A stretch of DNA of 64,000 nucleotides. Origin: Variovorax paradoxus (lineage in GTDB: Bacteria > Pseudomonadota > Gammaproteobacteria > Burkholderiales > Burkholderiaceae_C). A program made the position numbers and the translations under genes. Positions 54,776-63,018 of this stretch are shown here, piece after piece (position 1 is the first letter of the stretch; each line of letters starts with the position of its first letter). The stretch spans positions 682,001-746,000 of the forward strand of contig NZ_CP045644.1 in assembly GCF_009498455.1 (NCBI RefSeq). Reading direction: 5' to 3'. The notes beneath the pieces are model-generated. The model was not told the origin of the DNA and did not search any database. It worked only from the letters and a program-made list of their open reading frames with translations.

Positions 54776-55296
54776 GGATGTTTCTCCTGAGAAGGCAACA
54801 CCGTCGCGTTGCCGAGTTGTCGGGATTTCATGCGCAAGGGAAGTTCGTCGCTCTCGCGCTCGACATCCCAGCCGCGGCGTCCGAGGCGCCGGCGCAGCAC
54901 GTAGACGTGAGCGCCATAGGCGACGCGTGCGCCCGGGCGGATAGCTGCACGCTTGGCCGCCCGGTTGCTGTGAAAGGCGCGCACCTTCTCGCGCCAAGGG
55001 CCCGCATACGGCCCCACGGGTGCATCGGCTTGGGCGAGGAATGAGAGCGGGCAGTCGTAGTAGCAAGGTCCGCAGGACTCATCCAGGCACTTGACGGCGG
55101 CTTCGCCGTTTATGCAGTCGATCAGCGTCAGGCCAACCCACTTGCGCCCGATACGCTCGCCCGTGCGGGTCTGGGCCAGGAACCACAGGCGGTTGCCGAT
55201 CACGCGGTGCGCCAGCACCGTGGAAGAAGCCCCGACGCTGGCAAGCTCATCGTGGATCGCCTGCGCCTTGGTGGCGCGGTAGACGATGGAGCCCAT
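54772..55296 (-). CDS. DUF6927-like protein (by motif), unknown function
   Basis: 174 residues from ATG 55,296. It opens MGSIVYRATKAQAIHDEL and contains CLDESCGPCYYDCPLSFLAQ, close to the DES-GP-YYDCP motif I associate with DUF6927 proteins of phages and ICEs; WREKVRAF follows. Four Cys cluster around that motif. A basic C-terminal extension (RMKSRQLGNAT) follows. Function unknown. The stop overlaps the next start. Confidence 0.6.
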   Translation of the reverse strand: MGSIVYRATKAQAIHDELASVGASSTVLAHRVIGNRLWFLAQTRTGERIGRKWVGLTLIDCINGEAAVKCLDESCGPCYYDCPLSFLAQADAPVGPYAGPWREKVRAFHSNRAAKRAAIRPGARVAYGAHVYVLRRRLGRRGWDVERESDELPLRMKSRQLGNATVLPSQEKHP

Positions 55297-55434
55297 GTCA
55301 GGCGCCCGCCGCCAATGCATGCCCCTGTGCGAGGCGGACATCGAACAGGTCGCGAGGGTGAAGACCGATGGACTGCCGAGCCGCAGTCATCGACGAGAAC
55401 AGGAAGACAAGAGAGTGGTGCATCGTGTAGACGT

Positions 55435-55458
55435 AAAAAAGCCCGCACAAGGCGGGCT
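55435..55458 (-). terminator. Rho-independent terminator for the 55.5-56.6 kb leftward genes
   Basis: On the minus strand GCCCGC-CTTGT-GCGGGC is followed by six T residues. It lies 66 bases after the stop at 55,524, before the DUF6927-like gene. Confidence 0.8.
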
Positions 55459-55523
55459 GGGTTGATGAAGAAAAGCGCTTGAAGCAAGTGACTGTCATGG
55501 AGGCTGCGTACCTTGTTGACGCA

Positions 55524-56123
55524 TCACAACGCCCCCGAGCCAGGCGTTCCAGCGGCAGCAAGACATGCCTCAGCACCATGGACATAGGCTTCGATGCGCG
55601 CGTACTCTGCAGGGGATGATTCCTTCAGGAGGTCGATCACCTTCAGATGCAAGGGGGTGGCCCGGGTCCAGACTCGGATCCAGGCGGCCGCATCGTCGGG
55701 CAGCGCACCATCGCCCTCGTCGGGACTGTCGATGCGCTCGAGTCGAAGTTCGGTGGTTTGGCCCATGTGCGTGAAGAGAGACCAGCCTTCGGCGCAGGCC
55801 TCGGCGTTTTCTTCTTCGCTGAGCAAGGAGTCTTCGCCCTGCGTCCGCGATGCCGGTGGCAAGAGGCCGTTGTACTCGCGAGCTGAGGCAATGATCTCGC
55901 GCATCGCCAGCGGCCCCATCGCATCGATGGCTTCGCGCTGCGCATCGTCGATTTCGCTCCAGTCCACGCTGCCATCGCCGCCATTGTCGACATCGGCGAT
56001 CTCGTAGGCGCGCGCCACGCTGTGCGCGCAATGGATGGCACGCTGGAGCTGATGCCCTGTGTACACATTGCCTCCCAGCAAGTACTTGCTGGCGGTGTCA
56101 ATGGAAATGGAGATGGAAGTCAT
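55524..56123 (-). CDS. Hypothetical protein
   Basis: 199 residues from ATG 56,123. It reads TSISIDTASKYLLGGNVYTGHQLQRAIHCAHSVARAYEIADVDNGGDGSVDWSEIDDAQREAI; DVDNGGDGSVDWSEID resembles an EF-hand-like acidic loop. Then LRLERIDSPDEGDGALPDDAAAWIRVW and a helical C-terminus (LKVIDLLKESSPAEYARIEAYV). Unknown function. Confidence 0.65.
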   Translation of the reverse strand: MTSISISIDTASKYLLGGNVYTGHQLQRAIHCAHSVARAYEIADVDNGGDGSVDWSEIDDAQREAIDAMGPLAMREIIASAREYNGLLPPASRTQGEDSLLSEEENAEACAEGWSLFTHMGQTTELRLERIDSPDEGDGALPDDAAAWIRVWTRATPLHLKVIDLLKESSPAEYARIEAYVHGAEACLAAAGTPGSGAL

Positions 56124-56170
56124 GAAGGCGGCTACCGGTTGAGATTCGAATGAAGGAGGTGCGAAACGGC

Positions 56171-56566
56171 TCAAGGCCATGGGAAGACCTCGAACTCCAG
56201 AACGGCCGGCAACACCAGGTGGTCGCCGGCAAGCTCCAGGGCTTCGCATTGGTAGGCCTGCGCCAGCCGCAGCAACCGGCGCAGTGCGTCCCATCGCAGC
56301 GCCTGTGCCGCTGCGATGCTGTCGGCCGTGACATCGGCGCGCCAGCTGTAGTCGTCGAGCTCGAGGATCAGGAGGCCGCCAGTGGATGGGAACGCACCAC
56401 AGGTCTCGCCCATCTGGTCCTCCGCGTGTATCTGCCGCGCGATCTCCCAGGGCAGGTGGCTCGAACTGACACGCAGCGTCCGGGCTATGTAGCGATGAAG
56501 CCCCACCGACTGCAGTGCGGAAGGCCCATGCGCCCACGGGGCTGGAGTGATTGATTCGTTGTTCAT
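56171..56566 (-). CDS. Hypothetical protein
   Basis: 131 residues from ATG 56,566. It has a helical C-terminal half (ADSIAAAQALRWDALRRLLRLAQAYQCEALELAGDHLVLPAVLEFEVFP). The ELAGDHLVLP end looks like a small globular fold. Co-directional with the gene at 55,524 and probably its partner. Unknown. Confidence 0.6.
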   Translation of the reverse strand: MNNESITPAPWAHGPSALQSVGLHRYIARTLRVSSSHLPWEIARQIHAEDQMGETCGAFPSTGGLLILELDDYSWRADVTADSIAAAQALRWDALRRLLRLAQAYQCEALELAGDHLVLPAVLEFEVFPWP

Positions 56567-56717
56567 TTCTATTCGGGTTGTTAAAAAGAAGGCAAAGGGA
56601 TTCGAAAGGCAAGAGAACAGGAACTGACAAACACGCCTACTGCGCTGGCGCGCGATGTCTCATGCCCCTCTCAGGACAGCTGTTAAGGAACGCTGGCCGA
56701 TGCGGCACAATCTGCGC

Positions 56718-56948
56718 ATGACGACAAAGCAGGAGCGGCCCGACGAGGCGCTAAGTGCGATGGCCATCGAGTGGCACAGGAAGGCCCTGGAGGGAGACCT
56801 TCACGCGCGCGGGATCGCTCATGAACTCGAGACGGAGTTGCGCCGGCGCGCTGGGGCACCATTTACGAACTACGACACCCTGGATCTACGGCCCCTGGAG
56901 ACGAGATCGGCGCCACGCCGGTGGTGGACGCTCTGGCAGGAACGCTAA
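56718..56948 (+). CDS. Small hypothetical protein
   Basis: 76 residues from ATG 56,718 (starts at 56,655 and 56,700 are also open). MTTKQERPDEALSAMAIEWHRKALEGDLHARGIAHELETELRRRAG is charged and helical. It is the only rightward gene in this leftward block. Weak ribosome-binding site; support is moderate. Confidence 0.45.
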   Translation: MTTKQERPDEALSAMAIEWHRKALEGDLHARGIAHELETELRRRAGAPFTNYDTLDLRPLETRSAPRRWWTLWQER

Positions 56949-56960
56949 CGTCCCCACATT

Positions 56961-57671
56961 TCAGGACACCGGCATATCCTCATCCCGCGAAGGCGGGGCC
57001 TGATCGCATTCGACACTGCGCCAGAACACCTTCTCCTGCCTGATCAGCCATGCGATCTCGGCCTCGTCGCGCTCGATGCGATAGATCTGCAGGTCCTGGC
57101 CGCCCAGCAGCGCGACCACATCGGCGGCGCGTTGACCCGTGACAGCAAGCAAATGCATGACCCGAAGCCGCATGTACGCCGGGACGCCGTGAGCCCATAG
57201 GGGCGCGGCGTCCATGCCGACACACGAGCACTCAAGAAGCTGGACATCGGGTGCGTCCACCACCTCGCGCGTGACGGTAGCGATCATCCACGGATGCTTT
57301 TGGTGCCGCTGCGTGGCGTTGACTTGCCGGATCCTGCGCCCGGTCCTATTGGTGTAATGCGCTGCTACGATCGGCTCGAGCAAGAGCCCCCAGTACCCCA
57401 GGCTATCGTCCTGGACCAGCACTGGGTGCAATAGGTCTTGGCGCCCTTTCTTCTCCATCCAGAGACGGACCTGGGATTTGAAGGGATCGTGTCCGAGGGC
57501 AGCGGCGGCATCGCGGTTTCCGATGCCGACTTCCGAGGGCTGGGGACTGTCGATCTGGCGATCAACGATCGCCGCCGATCCAAGTCTTTTCGACGTTGAG
57601 ACTAGGTGCAGTGCGACGCGCCTTGTGGTTGTGAGGCTCGCAGTTCGCAAGCGTTCAGCACGTGTGTACAT
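56961..57671 (-). CDS. YqaJ/lambda-exonuclease-type recombinase, catalytic residues apparently lost
   Basis: 236 residues from ATG 57,671, preceded by AAGGAAG. The family order is visible: DAAAALGHDPFKSQVRLWMEKKGRQ, GYWGLLLEPIVAAHYTNRTGRRIRQVNA, HPWMIATVTREVVDAPDVQLLEC, VMHLLAVTGQRAADVVALLGGQ, YRIERDEAEIAWLI. Normal members have GGSDAAAA, a catalytic Asp in the DREV position and the E-x-K motif (LECK). Here these read GNRDAAAA, TREV and LECS. The Glu of LLEPI and LLEC remains, but Asp and Lys are lost. The protein is full length and not frameshifted, so it may be an inactive recombination or protection protein. Confidence 0.75.
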   Translation of the reverse strand: MYTRAERLRTASLTTTRRVALHLVSTSKRLGSAAIVDRQIDSPQPSEVGIGNRDAAAALGHDPFKSQVRLWMEKKGRQDLLHPVLVQDDSLGYWGLLLEPIVAAHYTNRTGRRIRQVNATQRHQKHPWMIATVTREVVDAPDVQLLECSCVGMDAAPLWAHGVPAYMRLRVMHLLAVTGQRAADVVALLGGQDLQIYRIERDEAEIAWLIRQEKVFWRSVECDQAPPSRDEDMPVS

Positions 57672-57701
57672 GATGTCTTCCTTGAAATGGAGTGCCCATA
57701 G

Positions 57702-57742
57702 CCAAAAGCCCCGTCCTCCTGATGGAGGGACGGGGCTTTTGG
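57702..57742 (-). terminator. Strong terminator hairpin between YqaJ and DUF932 genes
   Basis: CCAAAAGCCCCGTCCTCC, a TGAT loop and GGAGGGACGGGGCTTTTGG form a long perfect-type stem with T/A runs on both sides, so it can end transcription in either direction; here it ends the leftward DUF932 transcript. Confidence 0.85.
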
Positions 57743-57788
57743 TAAGGGGGACGTGGTGGAGAGGCGGTGCCGAGGTTGGTTGTCTGCC

Positions 57789-58778
57789 TCATGAAGCGAG
57801 CTCAAGCGCATGGTCCAGCGCTCGCTGCTTCAGTGCGGCGCCCTGACCGAACCAGGCACTGTCAAGGCGGTACTCGCGGTTGCGGGCACGTCGTTCGTGG
57901 TCGACGTATTCGGTCATTGCACTCAGCAGGCCCCAGGCAGTGCCCCGAGCGGCTGCGAGTTCGGCGCCACGGCCTTTGCCTTCGTACAGTTGCAGAACCT
58001 TCCGCGCCGCCAACGCGCGCGGCACGGACTGCGCATTGGCATTGGACGCCGTTGGCTGATCCAGTTCGTCCGGCCCGTAGAGCACGCGCTGGATGTAGCC
58101 TTCGACTTCTTTGCTCTTGACTTTGCGCTCAGACAGGGCATTCATGCGATGCATGAAGTTGTCCCATTGCGACACAGCAATGCCCAACTGGCGTTTGATG
58201 GCGTCGGGGTCGAAGCTGGTGTTGTGTGGCACTCGAATGGCGTTGCTGCTCGCGCCGCTGATAGCCATGGTGAGGGTGTTGTGGCAAACAACCCTCACGG
58301 TTGTCGGCGTGACAGTGGTGGCCAGGGTGCCGTCGCAGGAGGTAGCGAGCAGCAGGTAGCCGTCGACAGCATCCGAGCCTTTGAGCACGGTGCGCTGGCC
58401 GGTGCGCGCCAAGGCCCAGAATTTCCGACCCGCCTTGAGAACGCCTGCTGTTTCCATCTCGCAGCCAGAGACCTCGATGAGGTCCCGGTAGAACTCGAGC
58501 ACCGCCCGGGGCTGGACTACTTGGTAGCGATTGCTGACCACCGACAGGGCCGCCTTGGTATCGCTGCGATAGAGGACTTTCTGTTCCTCGAAGGACTTGA
58601 GGGTTTGGATACCACCAGTGCGCTCGCTTATGTAATGCACGGGCGTTTCGCAAATTGTCCAGGCCATACCTGCCTTCTGAGCCCAGACTTCCAGAGGCTG
58701 CTTCGGGGGGAGCTGGTGGCCCAGCAGATGCCAGGGGGTGTCGCCGGCGTAGGCCATGGTTTCGATGAGATGGGCCAT
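57789..58778 (-). CDS. DUF932 domain protein (phage/plasmid-like)
   Basis: 329 residues from ATG 58,778, AAGGAAA about 12 bases upstream. It is the DUF932 family: MAHLIETMAYAGDTPWHLLG, YRSDTKAALSVVSNRYQVVQPRAVLEFYRDL, GRKFWALARTGQ, VDGYLLLATSCDGTLATTV, TTVRVVCHNTLTMAI, then a helical C-terminus ending RAARNREYRLDSAWFGQGAALKQRAL-type. The family is widespread on ICEs, plasmids and phages; its role is unknown, often linked to DNA protection or recombination modules. It is the first gene of the leftward accessory run. Confidence 0.85.
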   Translation of the reverse strand: MAHLIETMAYAGDTPWHLLGHQLPPKQPLEVWAQKAGMAWTICETPVHYISERTGGIQTLKSFEEQKVLYRSDTKAALSVVSNRYQVVQPRAVLEFYRDLIEVSGCEMETAGVLKAGRKFWALARTGQRTVLKGSDAVDGYLLLATSCDGTLATTVTPTTVRVVCHNTLTMAISGASSNAIRVPHNTSFDPDAIKRQLGIAVSQWDNFMHRMNALSERKVKSKEVEGYIQRVLYGPDELDQPTASNANAQSVPRALAARKVLQLYEGKGRGAELAAARGTAWGLLSAMTEYVDHERRARNREYRLDSAWFGQGAALKQRALDHALELAS

Positions 58779-59123
58779 GAATGATTGATTTCCTTTAAGA
58801 GTGAACACATGCGTAAGCCCGCGCCGCTCGCCGCAAGAGCAGCGTCCGGACGGGAATTCACGCCTACTTCCAGTTGATTTGGTGGATGACAGACAGGCGC
58901 GATCGCGACGGCACGAATGCCATCGATATTGCGCATCTGAGAACGGGAGGACAGACTCTGCTCGAGTGAACGGGTGAGTAATGCGAGTGTCTGATCCCAT
59001 TTCACCTGGCCTGCTCATAGCGAGTGAGTCAAGAGAAATGCAATGAAATAGCGACTGCTCTACTGTTCTCGGGGGGTGATATAGGTCTGAAAAAAACTGG
59101 AATCGGAACTTAGGGGAGCTTCA
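58779..59123. other. Gap of about 345 bases, no supportable gene
   Basis: No ORF with a ribosome-binding site or a recognisable product. It probably holds the divergent promoters of the DUF932 gene and of the small ORF at 59,124. Confidence 0.4.
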
Positions 59124-59285
59124 ATGAAAAAACAGGCGCTTCTGCGCGATTCGCCCCCTTGCCGAGACACAGAGGTCACTGCAGCGCCGCGCGTCGACGT
59201 CTTGTCGACGGCACTGCATCCGCCTGCTCAACGCGCGGGTTGTGTCAGGCGACACGACAAACTACCCCAGGGGGGCAGCTCCTGA
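59124..59285 (+). CDS. Possible small protein, unknown function
   Basis: 53 residues from ATG 59,124 with a strong TAGGGGAGC ribosome-binding site. MKKQALLRDSPPCRDTEVTA, then RVDVLSTALHPPAQRAGCVRRHDKLPQ. It is Cys/Arg-rich, with CRD and CVRR segments. No family is recognised; the ribosome-binding site is the main support. Confidence 0.45.
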   Translation: MKKQALLRDSPPCRDTEVTAAPRVDVLSTALHPPAQRAGCVRRHDKLPQGGSS

Positions 59286-59635
59286 TGTCGCTTGACAGGT
59301 TGACGCTCGTTGGCTCATCGCGCCTGGTTGTCGGGCACTTGAAGCGTTTTTCATGAGGCCGCCGTTCCAGGGGGATCGCTGCCCCGCCTTCTGGTCTGCC
59401 ACGCGGTCTACATGGACTTGCAGCACACACGCCACCACCGCGCCGCCACGGGCGGACGTTCCAGATTACAGCAATGTAATCTGGAAGTTCACTTTCTTGG
59501 CAAAATAGCTCATAGGATCTCGGTCGCAAGTCCCGTCTGCCCTATCCTTCGCGCTCCATTGGCGCTCTGCACAATCCAGGTTCTGAGTGACCTCGAGTCG
59601 AGTGCGCCTTCACGCTGCATATATAAAATTCCTCG
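59286..59635. other. Gap upstream of czcI containing a palindrome and promoter
   Basis: No gene is supported in these 350 bases. A leftward 94-codon frame here has no ribosome-binding site or family. The palindrome at 59,459-59,486 and the AT-richer stretch after it are the likely control region of the metal efflux operon. Confidence 0.5.
59459..59486. promoter_or_regulatory. Perfect 12-base-arm palindrome before the czc operon, candidate metal-regulator box
   Basis: TTCCAGATTACA and TGTAATCTGGAA are perfect complements around GCAA. The inner ATTACA-N4-TGTAAT resembles the boxes of CopR/CusR/CzcR-type response regulators. It lies about 150 bases upstream of czcI. The regulator is not in the window. 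Confidence 0.6.
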
Positions 59636-60001
59636 ATGGTCCGCTGCTTACTCGTCGTTTTGATGCTTTTGCTGCCCACCCAGTTCACTTGGGCGGCGGT
59701 CGCGACCTATTGCGAGCACGAGACTGCGCCAGCGTCGTTTCATATCGGGCACCATGACCATCAGCATAAGGCTGATCCCTTGGACCTCGCGCAACAAGAA
59801 GCCGATCTGGCGGACAAGCCCATATTTCTTGAACACGACGACTGCAGCTACTGTCAGACCGGTGTAGCTCAGTTTGGAGCAGCCTTGAACACGTCTTTCG
59901 TGGGTCCTCAGGGTCTCTCCTTTGTAGGAGCAACGTCCAAGCCCTACAACTTCAGGGTCGACGAGGACATCGATCGCCCGAAATGGATATGCGCCGCTTG
60001 A
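59636..60001 (+). CDS. czcI: CzcI-like periplasmic protein of the cation efflux operon
   Basis: 121 residues. Signal peptide (CLLVVLMLLLPTQFTWA-AV), then YCEHETAPASFHIGHHDHQHKADP with a His cluster, and EHDDCSYCQTG with a Cys pair, both suited to metal binding. CzcI is the small regulator-like first gene in czcICBA operons of Cupriavidus and relatives. It is 95 bases upstream of the czcC gene. Confidence 0.8.
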   Translation: MVRCLLVVLMLLLPTQFTWAAVATYCEHETAPASFHIGHHDHQHKADPLDLAQQEADLADKPIFLEHDDCSYCQTGVAQFGAALNTSFVGPQGLSFVGATSKPYNFRVDEDIDRPKWICAA

Positions 60002-60096
60002 CCCGGCGCGCCTCTGTCTTTACTTTTTCGCTCACAAACGATGTTCTGACGATCGCGCCGGATTCCCTTGTCTCGTTCCTTTGACTGGAGAATTCG

Positions 60097-61401
60097 ATGT
60101 GCAGGTTTATCGTGCCGTTCGCGCTTGCGCTTACGGCATTCGCGGGCGGCAGTGCGTTCGCTCAAGGCAGCAGCTTGGGTACGCCCTCTGTGCCTAATCA
60201 GGCTTCTTTGCCTGTTGTCCCATCTTCTCCGCCCCTTACGTTGGCGGCCGCGATTCAGATCGCCCTGGATGGAAATCCCGAGATTGCTTCCTCGCGACGC
60301 GAGGTCGAAGCGATGGAAGGTGCACGTGTCCAGGCCGGGGTTTTTCAGAATCCCACGCTGAGCGTCGAGGTCGAAGATGTACGGCGCGACACACGCACGA
60401 CCACAGTACTGCTGAGCCAGCCATTCGAACTTGGCGGCAAGCGGGGCGCACGTATCGAGGCGGCCGAGCGTGCCATCGACGTCGCGCGCGTGCAGCTCGA
60501 GACAAAATACGCAGACATTCGGGCGAATGTGACGGCTGCATTCTTCGCCACCCTGATCTCGCAGGACCGTGTGCGACTGGCGCAGGCATCGCTTGAACTT
60601 GCACGTACCGGCAGCGAGACGGCCGGCAAGCGCGTCACTGCAGGCAAGGTATCTCCGGTTGAGGAGACGAAAGCGAAGGTCGCGGAAGCCAATGTCCGAC
60701 TGGAGCTGGTTCAGGCGCGTGGTGAGCTGCAGACAAACCTCTATCAGCTTCGTGCGTTGACGGGACCGACCGTGGCATTCGACGCGGTCGACGGCAATGC
60801 GCTGCAGATTCCCAAACCGCAGGCCCAGGAGACCATCGAGGACCGGATCACGAACGCGCCCTCCATGCGGCAGGCGCGCTTGGAAGTGCAGCGATACGGA
60901 GCTCTCTCGGAGCTCGAGAAGGCCAAGCGCATTCCGGACATCACCCTGAACGCGGGAACGATGCGCTCACGGGAGGTCGGACGCAGCCAGGCGGTCGTGG
61001 GCATCTCCGTGCCACTGCCCCTCTTCGATACCAATCGAGGAAACATCATGGAAGCGCTTCGACGTCAGGACAAGGCGGAAGAGGACGCTCGTGCGCTCGA
61101 ACTCAGGCTGCGTGCCGATGTAGGCGGCGCGCGCCAGCGATATGTCACCACCCTGGCCGAGGTCGAAGCGCTCCAGTCGGACATCTTGCCGGGCGCGCAG
61201 ACTGCGTTTGACGCGGCCACCAAAGGTTTCGAACTGGGCAAGTTCAGCTACCTGGATGCCCTCGACGCGCAGCGTACGTTGCTGCAGGCACGTTCGCAGT
61301 ACCTGAGGTCGCTGTCCGAGCTGCATCGCTCCATCACTGATCTGGACCGCCTGCTTGGCGGCCCCGCCGCTGCAAGCGGCTCTCCCGCCTCCAATCCTTA
61401 A
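60097..61401 (+). CDS. czcC: Outer-membrane efflux protein CzcC (TolC family)
   Basis: 434 residues, signal peptide ending SAFA-QG. It has the TolC-type pattern: LTLAAAIQIALDGNPEIASSRREVEAMEGARVQAGVFQNPTLSVEVED, TVLLSQPFELGGKRGARIEAAE, GKFSYLDALDAQRTLLQARSQYL. It is the outer-membrane channel of the tripartite Co/Zn/Cd pump. CTGGAG lies 8 bases before ATG 60,097. Confidence 0.92.
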   Translation: MCRFIVPFALALTAFAGGSAFAQGSSLGTPSVPNQASLPVVPSSPPLTLAAAIQIALDGNPEIASSRREVEAMEGARVQAGVFQNPTLSVEVEDVRRDTRTTTVLLSQPFELGGKRGARIEAAERAIDVARVQLETKYADIRANVTAAFFATLISQDRVRLAQASLELARTGSETAGKRVTAGKVSPVEETKAKVAEANVRLELVQARGELQTNLYQLRALTGPTVAFDAVDGNALQIPKPQAQETIEDRITNAPSMRQARLEVQRYGALSELEKAKRIPDITLNAGTMRSREVGRSQAVVGISVPLPLFDTNRGNIMEALRRQDKAEEDARALELRLRADVGGARQRYVTTLAEVEALQSDILPGAQTAFDAATKGFELGKFSYLDALDAQRTLLQARSQYLRSLSELHRSITDLDRLLGGPAAASGSPASNP

Positions 61402-61410
61402 GGACCGATC

Positions 61411-63006
61411 ATGGCCAACTCTTGGCAGTCGACGCTCGGCAAGCCCGGGCGCAAGCAGCTTTTCATCATCATTTTTCTCCTCATCGTCGGAGCAGCCGCA
61501 GGCGCGCTCATCTTGCGCGGCGGCTCATCCAAGAAAGCGGTCGAGGGCGCTGGCCATGCCGAGGAAACTGCCAAGGGCGACGACGGGCACGGCCACGGCA
61601 AGAGCGCCGAGGACGACGGCCACGGGCATGGCAAATCCGAAGAAGGCGGACACGAAGAGGAGTCCGCACCCAAGGGACCCAACGGCGGGCAGCGTTTCAC
61701 CGAAGGCGATTTCAGCATCGAGCTGAAGCTCGCCGAGGAGAACGGCGAGCCAAGGTTCAAGGCCTGGCTCTATGACAAGGAAAAGCCGATCGCGCCGACC
61801 GACGCTGAGATAACGGTGACGTTGAATCGCCCGAACGGCGACCAGCAAGAAGTCAAGCTGGTGCCGGTCGCAGGCGTTCTGACGAGCCAAGAGACGGTGG
61901 CGGAGCCTCATATCTTCGAAGCCACGATCGCCGTGCAGACGCCGAAAGAACCGTACCTGTTCACGTTCAATCAGCAAGAGGGCAAGGTCAACATGACCGA
62001 CGCCCAGATCAAGGCATCGAGCATCACGCTCGATACCAGCACACCGGAATCGATTCGCAGCGGGCTCCAGTTCCCGGGCGAGATCCGCTTCAACGAGGAC
62101 CGCACTGCGCACATCGTCCCGCGGGTCGCCGGCGTCGTTGACAGCGTCAGCGCGAACCTCGGGGAACGGGTCAAGAAGGGGCAGGTACTGGCGGTCGTTT
62201 CCAGCGCCGCGATCTCCGAGACCCGTTCTGAACTTCAGGCTGCCCAGCGGCGGCGCGAGCTCGCCAAGACCACCTACGATCGCGAAAAATCGCTCTGGGA
62301 GCAGAAGATTTCACCGGAGCAGGATGTCCTCCAGGCCCAGCAAGCGCTTCGTGAGGCAGAGATCAGCGTGGCCAATGCGACGCAAAAACTGCTGACCGTC
62401 GGTGCGTCGACCAGCAGCAGTTCTCTGGGGCGCTTCGAGCTGCGTGCACCCTTCGACGGCATGGTCGTGGAGAAGCACATCGCCCTGGGTGAATCAGTCA
62501 AGGAAGACGCGAGCGTGTTCACCATCTCCGACCTGTCCAATGTGTGGGCCGAGATGAACGTTCCCGCACGCGACCTCCAGCAGGTGCGCGTGGGTGAGCG
62601 TGTCGTCGTGCGATCTGGCGCCTTCGATGCAACGACCAACGGCACCGTCGCCTACGTCGGCTCTCTGATCGGCGAGCAGACTCGTACTGCGCGTGCTCGC
62701 GTGGTGTTGCCCAATCCGCAAGGCGCCTGGCGACCGGGGCTCTTCGTCAGCGTTGAAGTCCTCGCCAGCGAAGTCGTCTCGCCCGTGACTGTCGCCTCCT
62801 CCGCTCTGCAGACCATCGAGGACAAACCTGTCGTCTTCCTCAAGGTCCCTGGCGGATTCGTGCCGCAGCCTGTGCAGATCGGCCGTACGGATGGCAAGCG
62901 CGTGGAAATCGTGAGTGGCCTGAAAGCGGGCGCGACGTACGCTGCCGCGGGCAGCTTCGTCGTGAAATCCGAGCAGGGCAAGGGCTCTGCGACCCATACG
63001 CATTGA
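61411..63006 (+). CDS. czcB: Membrane-fusion protein CzcB, with His-rich N-terminal extension
   Basis: 531 residues. One N-terminal helix (LFIIIFLLIVGAAAGALIL), then a His/Asp/Glu/Gly-rich region (GDDGHGHGKSAEDDGHGHGK, GGHEEESAPKG) likely to bind metal ions. Next an extra beta-rich domain and the adaptor core (GEIRFNEDRTAHIVPRVAGVVDSV, LGERVKKGQVLAVV, GRFELRAPFDGMVVEKHI, FVSVEVLASEVV). It connects CzcA with CzcC. It starts 9 bases after czcC and ends 12 bases before czcA. Confidence 0.92.
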   Translation: MANSWQSTLGKPGRKQLFIIIFLLIVGAAAGALILRGGSSKKAVEGAGHAEETAKGDDGHGHGKSAEDDGHGHGKSEEGGHEEESAPKGPNGGQRFTEGDFSIELKLAEENGEPRFKAWLYDKEKPIAPTDAEITVTLNRPNGDQQEVKLVPVAGVLTSQETVAEPHIFEATIAVQTPKEPYLFTFNQQEGKVNMTDAQIKASSITLDTSTPESIRSGLQFPGEIRFNEDRTAHIVPRVAGVVDSVSANLGERVKKGQVLAVVSSAAISETRSELQAAQRRRELAKTTYDREKSLWEQKISPEQDVLQAQQALREAEISVANATQKLLTVGASTSSSSLGRFELRAPFDGMVVEKHIALGESVKEDASVFTISDLSNVWAEMNVPARDLQQVRVGERVVVRSGAFDATTNGTVAYVGSLIGEQTRTARARVVLPNPQGAWRPGLFVSVEVLASEVVSPVTVASSALQTIEDKPVVFLKVPGGFVPQPVQIGRTDGKRVEIVSGLKAGATYAAAGSFVVKSEQGKGSATHTH

Positions 63007-63018
63007 GGCGAAAAACGC

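Noticed and set aside
58628..59005. 125-codon leftward ORF upstream of the DUF932 start
   Set aside because: It overlaps the DUF932 N-terminus in another frame and has no ribosome-binding site.
59245..59529. 94-codon leftward ORF covering the palindrome before czcI
   Set aside because: No ribosome-binding site; it crosses the palindromic control region.
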